Shown here one piece after another: positions 58,425 to 64,000 of a DNA stretch of 64,000 bases. The translations under genes and the position numbers were made by a program. Numbering within the stretch: position 1 is the stretch's first letter; each line of letters begins with the position of its first letter. The notes below the pieces were generated by a model. The model was not told the origin of the DNA. It did no database searches and was given only the letters and a program-made list of their open reading frames with translations. The DNA lies in NCBI RefSeq assembly GCF_950295315.1, contig NW_026647189.1:124001-188000 (forward strand). Direction: 5' to 3'. The DNA comes from Erinaceus europaeus (Eukaryota; Chordata; Mammalia; Eulipotyphla; Erinaceidae).

Positions 58425-61400
58425 TTGCCAGTCAAAGGTCTGCACAGCGCACTAGGGATTGGGCGGCCTGAGACCCAAATGTTACATTGTAGATGGACTG
58501 TTTGCAGTTCTTGCTCCCCAGGACATTGGACTGTCTCAACTCCCTCCCCTACAGCATGAAAAAAAGACTCTTGACAACCTTGGAGCAACTGGAGTGGGGG
58601 CGAGGGGAGCTGTTTGCATGTCCGCACTGCTCATGCCCAGGTGTCTGTGGGGGTCCGTGGCAGAGGCTGTAAGGGGGCTAGGGGGCAGAAGGAGACTGTT
58701 TGAGAGGCAGGCTGCAGGCAGGGGAGCCCAGGAGTGTGTGCAGGGCTGTGTGTGTGGGTGTGGTGGCAGGGCGTTAGGGCAGGTCCCCCTGCTGGATGGT
58801 GAGATGGCAGCTGGGCTGGCCCTGGGCCCTCAGGGCTGAAGGGCAGAAGCAGGGTGGCAGTAAAGTAGCGCAGGGAGGAACACAGTAGATGTTAGTTGGG
58901 AGCTGGGGGACAGAGGGTAAGGGGAAAGGGGGCATCCTTGAGGAGGGGTCAGGACTAGAGAGTGGGGGCATCTGGAGGCATGGAAGGTCCCAGGAATCAG
59001 GGACTGACAGGAACAGATTCCTACACCCCCCCCACTGGAGAGAAGCTGCAGAAGCCAGAGCAGCAGCCCTGGCTTGCCTAGGCCAAGGGCCCTGAGTGAG
59101 TCCATCTGAGGATGAGGAAGAGGAGGAGGGGGTGGAGGAGGAGGAGGAGAAAGAGGAGGAGGAAGAGTAGGAAGAGGAGGAGGAGGAGGCGTAGGAGGAG
59201 GAGGAGGGGCAGGAGGGCAGCTGTCAGTAGGCAACGGGATTAATAGAGGCCTCCATTACGGAGGCATGTGTCCAGGCAGGCACCCACCAACCCTCAGGGG
59301 CAGCTCAGGGCACCCAGGGACTTGGTGTGGGTATCTCTGGGGCGGGGACTGTCAGTCAGTCAGCAAGACTGTGTGTCAGTGCACATGGTGGGACAGGGGC
59401 CTGGCGGACCTTGGTCCCCCGCCCTGGACGGTCAGATGCCAGCCCCATGCCCAGACACACACCAATCTGCACATAGCCCCTTGGCCCGGCCGACCAGCAC
59501 CTGCTTTGGCCTGGGGCTCTGGCTCTGGTGGCTGGCCACCACCCCTCAGGTCAAGTTCAGCGTGGGGGTCATGGCTGCTGGTCAACTGGATGGGCGGGGT
59601 CCCCATGGCCTAGCAACCACATGAGCCCTCTGTGATGTCCTAGCCCCTGGCAATCTGTGCTGGACACACTGGCACTGGGCAGCCCAACTGCCCTGCCACT
59701 AGGTCAGGCAACAGCGCCCAGACGCCTGGGCCCTGGCACAGAGGGACGGAAGGATGGGAAGACAGTGCTGACCGAAGAGGGACCTCAGGGCTGGCAGCCA
59801 AGAGAAGACAGGTGGAGGTGCGCCCGGGATCCTGGGAGCCCAGGCCAGAGCTGCCTGCATGCCTGCCTGCCTTCCTGGATGTCCGTATGCTGCCTTTGTC
59901 CAGGTAGGTTTCTCAGGTCCCCTCCAATCCTGTCCTCTCCTGTCCTCTCCTGTCCTCACCATCCTCTCCCCTCTCCTCTCCTCCGCACTTTGCTTCTCTC
60001 CTTTGTCTGTCCTCTCTTCCAGGTGCCCTGCTCACCAGCTCCAGCACTTGTGATGCTTCTCCAGTGACAGCTGTTCGCAACCCCTTCCACCCCCTGCCTG
60101 CCCCTAATGTGACCCAGCTCACAGGGTCTCCGGCTCATCCCACCCAAACCCACACGCCCCAACACATTCCCTGGTTCAGACCCTCTGCCCTATTCAGCCA
60201 AACTGGGCCTTTGCAACCTACCTATGCATCCTTGTTTCTCCTCACCATTCAAGGAGAGATCTCCTTTTGTACTTAGCTTGGTTGACTGGTGGATGGATGG
60301 ATGGATGGATGGATGGATGGATGGATGGATGGATGAATGGATGGATAGATGTATGGGTGGATGGATGGATGGATGGACAGGTCAATGGATCGGTTTTGTA
60401 GAGGCAGAGTACCATATAGGGGTACTGGAGTCCGCTGGTGTCAGATCCCTAGTCAATGTCAAATGTAAAACATTAATTCATCAATAACAAAAATGAATAA
60501 GCACCTAAATAAATAAATAAATAAATATAAAAACTGGGTTAAAAAATACATGGCGTCTTTGCCTTTCTGCATATGGAATGCTGTGAGGATCTTAACAAGG
60601 AAAGCATTGTCCTGATTAACCCATTTGAAGTCGTGGAATATTTCCTTTTCCTTTTTCTTTTTTTACTTTCTATTTTCTTGATTATTCACTGGAATAAATA
60701 GACAGGAATTGAGAGGGAAGGGAGGTAGAGAGAGTTTGAGACACAGAGAGAGACAACTGCAGCACTTCCGCACCACTTGTAAAGATTTCCCCTGGCATGT
60801 GGGAACCAGGGTGTTGAAGCCCAGTCCTCCTGCATTGTAACATGAGTGCTTAACTGGGTGTGGCACCACCTGGTACCCTTGATGGGACACTTTTTTTTAG
60901 CAATGAAAAGAAATTCTCGTGGCAAGGTAATCAATAAATGAAGAAGTCAATAAAAGTGCATTTACATTAACTCAGTGGAAACACACAGGGACATATACGT
61001 CTCTGTTACCTGTATTACATCTTCATGTATGGATTGATTGCCTCAAGGGGTTATTGCCACAGCTGAGTGCCTACGCCACGAATAATCCATAGCTCCTGCA
61101 CTCCATTTGTTCCCCTTTCGCTGCCCTTGTTGCTTGGTCACTGTGGTGGTTATTGTTGTTGTTGTTGTTGTTGTTGTTGTTACTGACCTTGCATCTGACA
61201 GACACAAAAGGAGAGAGCAGAGGAAATACAGGGTGGGAGAGAAAGATAGAGCTCCTAAAGACCTGCTTCACCCCCTGTAAAGCGACTCCCCTGCAGGTGG
61301 CGGTCTGGGGGCCAGACCCCAAATCCTTCCACCTGTCCCCTCTATTCGTGAGCGCCACAAGCCCTTAACCCTCTGACATACCGCCAAACCTCCCTGGATT

Positions 61401-61830
61401 TACTTTTGAAGGCAGTATCACCTGCCTCGTTTTGAATCCTCATTATCCTGAGGGTCAGTCCTGGAGACAGTGTCATGACACGACACACGGAGATCTCTGT
61501 TATCAGAGAGCACCTGGAACAGCAGCTGGGGCTCTAGTGCCAGGGCAGGAGCAACTCCCCATCCACCTTCCACGGAGTCCACCTGCCTGCAATTAGGTCC
61601 TTTTCCCTCCAAAAAAGATTTTTCCCTTTTTTCACTTTGAAACAGGCAGGAGACAGGTAACCCAGGCAGGGGGAAAAAAAATAAAAAGCCTTTTTTTTTT
61701 TTTTTTACCGAAGTGAATGACCATCTTCTGGGAAGTATAGGTTTTGAACCTGAAAACTCTGTCTGTCTGTCTCTTAGTCCACAGAAAGAGCCACTAGCCC
61801 AGCCAGATCTCACGCTCAGATGGGGTGTTT
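58425..61830 (+). repeat. Array unit 15 (type D)
   Basis: Length 3406 bp. Like unit 14, with private changes GGGGGCATCTGGAGG (about 58964-58978) and CTGGACGGTCAG (about 59424-59435), and an expanded (GGAT)n run. Confidence 0.95.
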
Positions 61831-64000
61831 TTGCCAGTCAAAGGTCTGCACAGCGCACTAGGGATTGGGCGGCCTGAGACCCAAATGTTACATTGTAGAT
61901 GGACTGTTTGCAGTTCTTGCTCCCCAGGACATTGGACTGTCTCAACTCCCTCCCCTACAGCATGAAAAAAAGACTCTTGACAACCTTGGAGCAACTGGAG
62001 TGGGGGCGAGGGGAGCTGTTTGCATGTCCGCACTGCTCATGCCCAGGTGTCTGTGGGGGTCCGTGGCAGAGGCTGTAAGGGGGCTAGGGGGCAGAAGGAG
62101 ACTGTTTGAGAGGCAGGCTGCAGGCAGGGGAGCCCAGGAGTGTGTGCAGGGCTGTGTGTGTGGGTGTGGTGGCAGGGCGTTAGGGCAGGTCCCCCTGCTG
62201 GATGGTGAGATGGCAGCTGGGCTGGCCCTGGGCCCTCAGGGCTGAAGGGCAGAAGCAGGGTGGCAGTAAAGTAGCGCAGGGAGGAACACAGTAGATGTTA
62301 GTTGGGAGCTGGGGGACAGAGGGTAAGGGGAAAGGGGGCATCCTTGAGGAGGGGTCAGGACTAGAGAGTGGGGGCAGCTGGAGGCATGGAAGGTCCCAGG
62401 AATCAGGGAATGACAGGAACAGATTCCTACACCCCCCCACTGGAGAGAAGCTGCAGAAGCCAGAGCAGCAGCCCTGGCTTGCCTAGGCCAAGGGCCCTGA
62501 GTGAGTCCATCTGAGGATGAGGAAGAGGAGGAGGGGGTGGAGGAGGAGGAGGAGAAAGAGGAGGAGGAAGAGTAGGAAGAGGAGGAGGAGGAGGCGTAGG
62601 AGGAGGAGGAGGGGCAGGAGGGCAGCTGTCAGTAGGCAACGGGATTAATAGAGGCCTCCATTACGGAGGCATGTGTCCAGGCAGGCACCCACCAACCCTC
62701 AGGGGCAGCTCAGGGCACCCAGGGACTTGGTGTGGGTATCTCTGGGGCGGGGACTGTCAGTCAGTCAGCAAGACTGTGTGTCAGTGCACATGGTGGGACA
62801 GGGGCCTGGCGGACCTTGGTCCCCCGCCCTGGACTGTCAGATGCCAGCCCCATGCCCAGACACACACCAATCTGCACATAGCCCCTTGGCCCGGCCGACC
62901 AGCACCTGCTTTGGCCTGGGGCTCTGGCTCTGGTGGCTGGCCACCACCCCTCAGGTCAAGTTCAGCGTGGGGGTCATGGCTGCTGGTCAACTGGATGGGC
63001 GGGGTCCCCATGGCCTAGCAACCACATGAGCCCTCTGTGATGTCCTAGCCCCTGGCAATCTGTGCTGGCCACACTGGCACTGGGCAGCCCAACTGCCCTG
63101 CCACTAGGTCAGGCAACAGCGCCCTGACGCCTGGGCCCTGGCACAGAGGGACGGAAGGATGGGAATACAGTGCTGACCGACGAGGGACCTCAGGGCTGGC
63201 AGCCAAGAGAAGACAGGTGGAGGTGCGCCCGGGATCCTGGGAGCCCAGGCCAGAGCTGCCTGCATGCCTGCCTGCCTTCCTGGATGTCCGTATGCTGCCT
63301 TTGTCCAGGTAGGTTTCTCAGGTCCCCTCCAATCCTGTCCTCTCCTGTCCTCTCCTGTCCTCACCATCCTCTCCCCTCTCCTCTCCTCCGCACTTTGCTT
63401 CTCTCCTTTGTCTGTCCTCTCTTCCAGGTGCCCTGCTCACCAGCTCCAGCACTTGTGATGCTTCTCCAGTGACAGCTGTTCGCAACCCCTTCCACCCCCT
63501 GCCTGCCCCTAATGTGACCCAGCTCACAGGGTCTCCGGCTCATCCCACCCAAACCCACACGCCCCAACACATTCCCTGGTTCAGACCCTCTGCCCTATTC
63601 AGCCAAACTGGGCCTTTGCAACCTACCTATGCATCCTTGTTTCTCCTCACCATTCAAGGAGAGATCTCCTTTTGTACTTAGCTTGGTTGACTGGTGGATG
63701 GATGGATGGATGGATGGATGGATGGATGGATGGATGAATGGATGGATAGATGTATGGGTGGATGGATGGATGGATGGACAGGTCAATGGATCGGTTTTGT
63801 AGAGGCAGAGTACCATATAGGGGTACTGGAGTCCGCTGGTGTCAGATCCCTAGTCAATGTCAAATGTAAAACATTAATTCATCAATAACAAAAATGAATA
63901 AGCACCTAAATAAATAAATAAATAAATATAAAAACTGGGTTAAAAAATACATGGCGTCTTTGCCTTTCTGCATATGGAATGCTGTGAGGATCTTAACAAG
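61831..64000 (+). repeat. Array unit 16 (partial, cut by window end)
   Basis: The first 2170 bp of a unit, ending before the two embedded SINEs. It has C7 instead of C8 and private changes CAGGGAATGACAGG and GGGAATACAGTG. Confidence 0.95.

Larger units (their letters stand above)
10852..64000 (+). repeat. Macrosatellite: head-to-tail array with a ~3.4-kb unit
   Basis: The same 3.4-kb sequence is repeated in direct orientation from 10852 to the end of the window, with fifteen full units and one partial. Unit starts are placed at the motif TTGCCAGTCAAAGGTC. Spacings are 3351, 3423, 3415, 3409, 3401, 3402, 3394, 3391, 3405, 3391, 3405, 3394, 3396, 3396 and 3406 bp. Most length differences come from simple repeats: (GGA)n, (GGAT)n, (GTT)n and the T-run near the unit end. 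Units 6-16 differ from one another at only scattered positions; unit 1 is clearly more diverged. The right end of the array lies outside the window. I do not recognise the unit as a known satellite or gene family. Confidence 0.97.

Noticed and set aside
10852..64000. Regular repetition considered as CRISPR-like, rDNA or centromeric alpha-type satellite
   Set aside because: The 3.4-kb period has no short repeat/spacer structure, no rRNA-like sequence and no 171-bp substructure.
10852..64000. Possibility that the array is purely an assembly artefact
   Set aside because: Units differ by consistent private and shared variants and simple-repeat lengths, as expected of real copies. Exact order and number still need long-read confirmation.

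Overview
The window is mammalian nuclear DNA, most likely from a hedgehog (Erinaceus or a close relative). The evidence is a dense scatter of tRNA-derived SINEs of the type I associate with hedgehogs. These have a tRNA head (GTCGGGCGGTAGCGCAGTGG), a body with paired CTGCAGG and GTGAAGCAGGTCTGC motifs, a TCTCTCTGTCC stretch and an AACAACAA/AATAAATA tail. A second, shorter tRNA-derived family (ATAGCATAATGGTTATGC ... GGTTCAAT) and one truncated L1 3' end are also present. The species assignment is inference from repeats; no database was searched. There are no bacterial-type genes, operons, CRISPR arrays, tRNA genes or rRNA genes.

Left part (1-10851), single-copy DNA. Three exon-like blocks on the + strand look like the 3' part of a gel-forming mucin of the MUC19 / submaxillary-mucin type. 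The first is a Gly/Ser/Thr-rich repeat exon (599-1344), the second a tiny exon ending in GPLGEEKV (6247-6278), and the third a cysteine-rich von Willebrand C-type exon (6366-6532). Splice sites and intron phases agree (phase 1 into phase 1, then phase 0). However, the repeat exon carries three in-frame stops and a frame shift, and the C-type exon carries a 4-bp ATAC duplication that brings in a stop. The locus therefore reads as a mucin pseudogene or a decayed mucin 3' end. Its introns and flank hold about twenty SINE insertions. These include a cluster of three SINEs sharing one target sequence, one of which is split by an L1 with its own target duplication. From about 9030 to 10851 I recognise no gene.

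Right part (10852-64000), macrosatellite. The remaining 53 kb is one head-to-tail tandem array with a period of about 3.4 kb: fifteen complete units (3351-3423 bp) and a sixteenth cut by the window end. Each unit contains, in order, a G-rich segment with a four-tract G-quadruplex motif, a C7/C8 run, a (GGA)n purine tract, a small perfect hairpin, a GC-rich middle with a phase-compatible GT-AG mini-intron, a (GGAT)n tract, a (TAAA)n tract, two old minus-strand SINEs with an inner (GTT)n, and an A-run/T-run hairpin. Unit 1 at the array edge is the most diverged, units 2-3 and 4-5 form intermediate types, and units 6-16 are almost identical. Variant sites show that unit types recur out of order: block 6-7-8 reappears as 11-12-13 about 16,985 bp away, and unit 9 matches unit 11. 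That indicates multi-unit exchange inside the array. I find no convincing protein-coding gene in the unit. The best candidate is a two-exon frame of about 166 residues lacking an AUG, which is open in only some units.

Nothing here forms a pathway. The window is best read as a degenerate mucin locus next to the edge of a homogenised, possibly hedgehog-specific macrosatellite.
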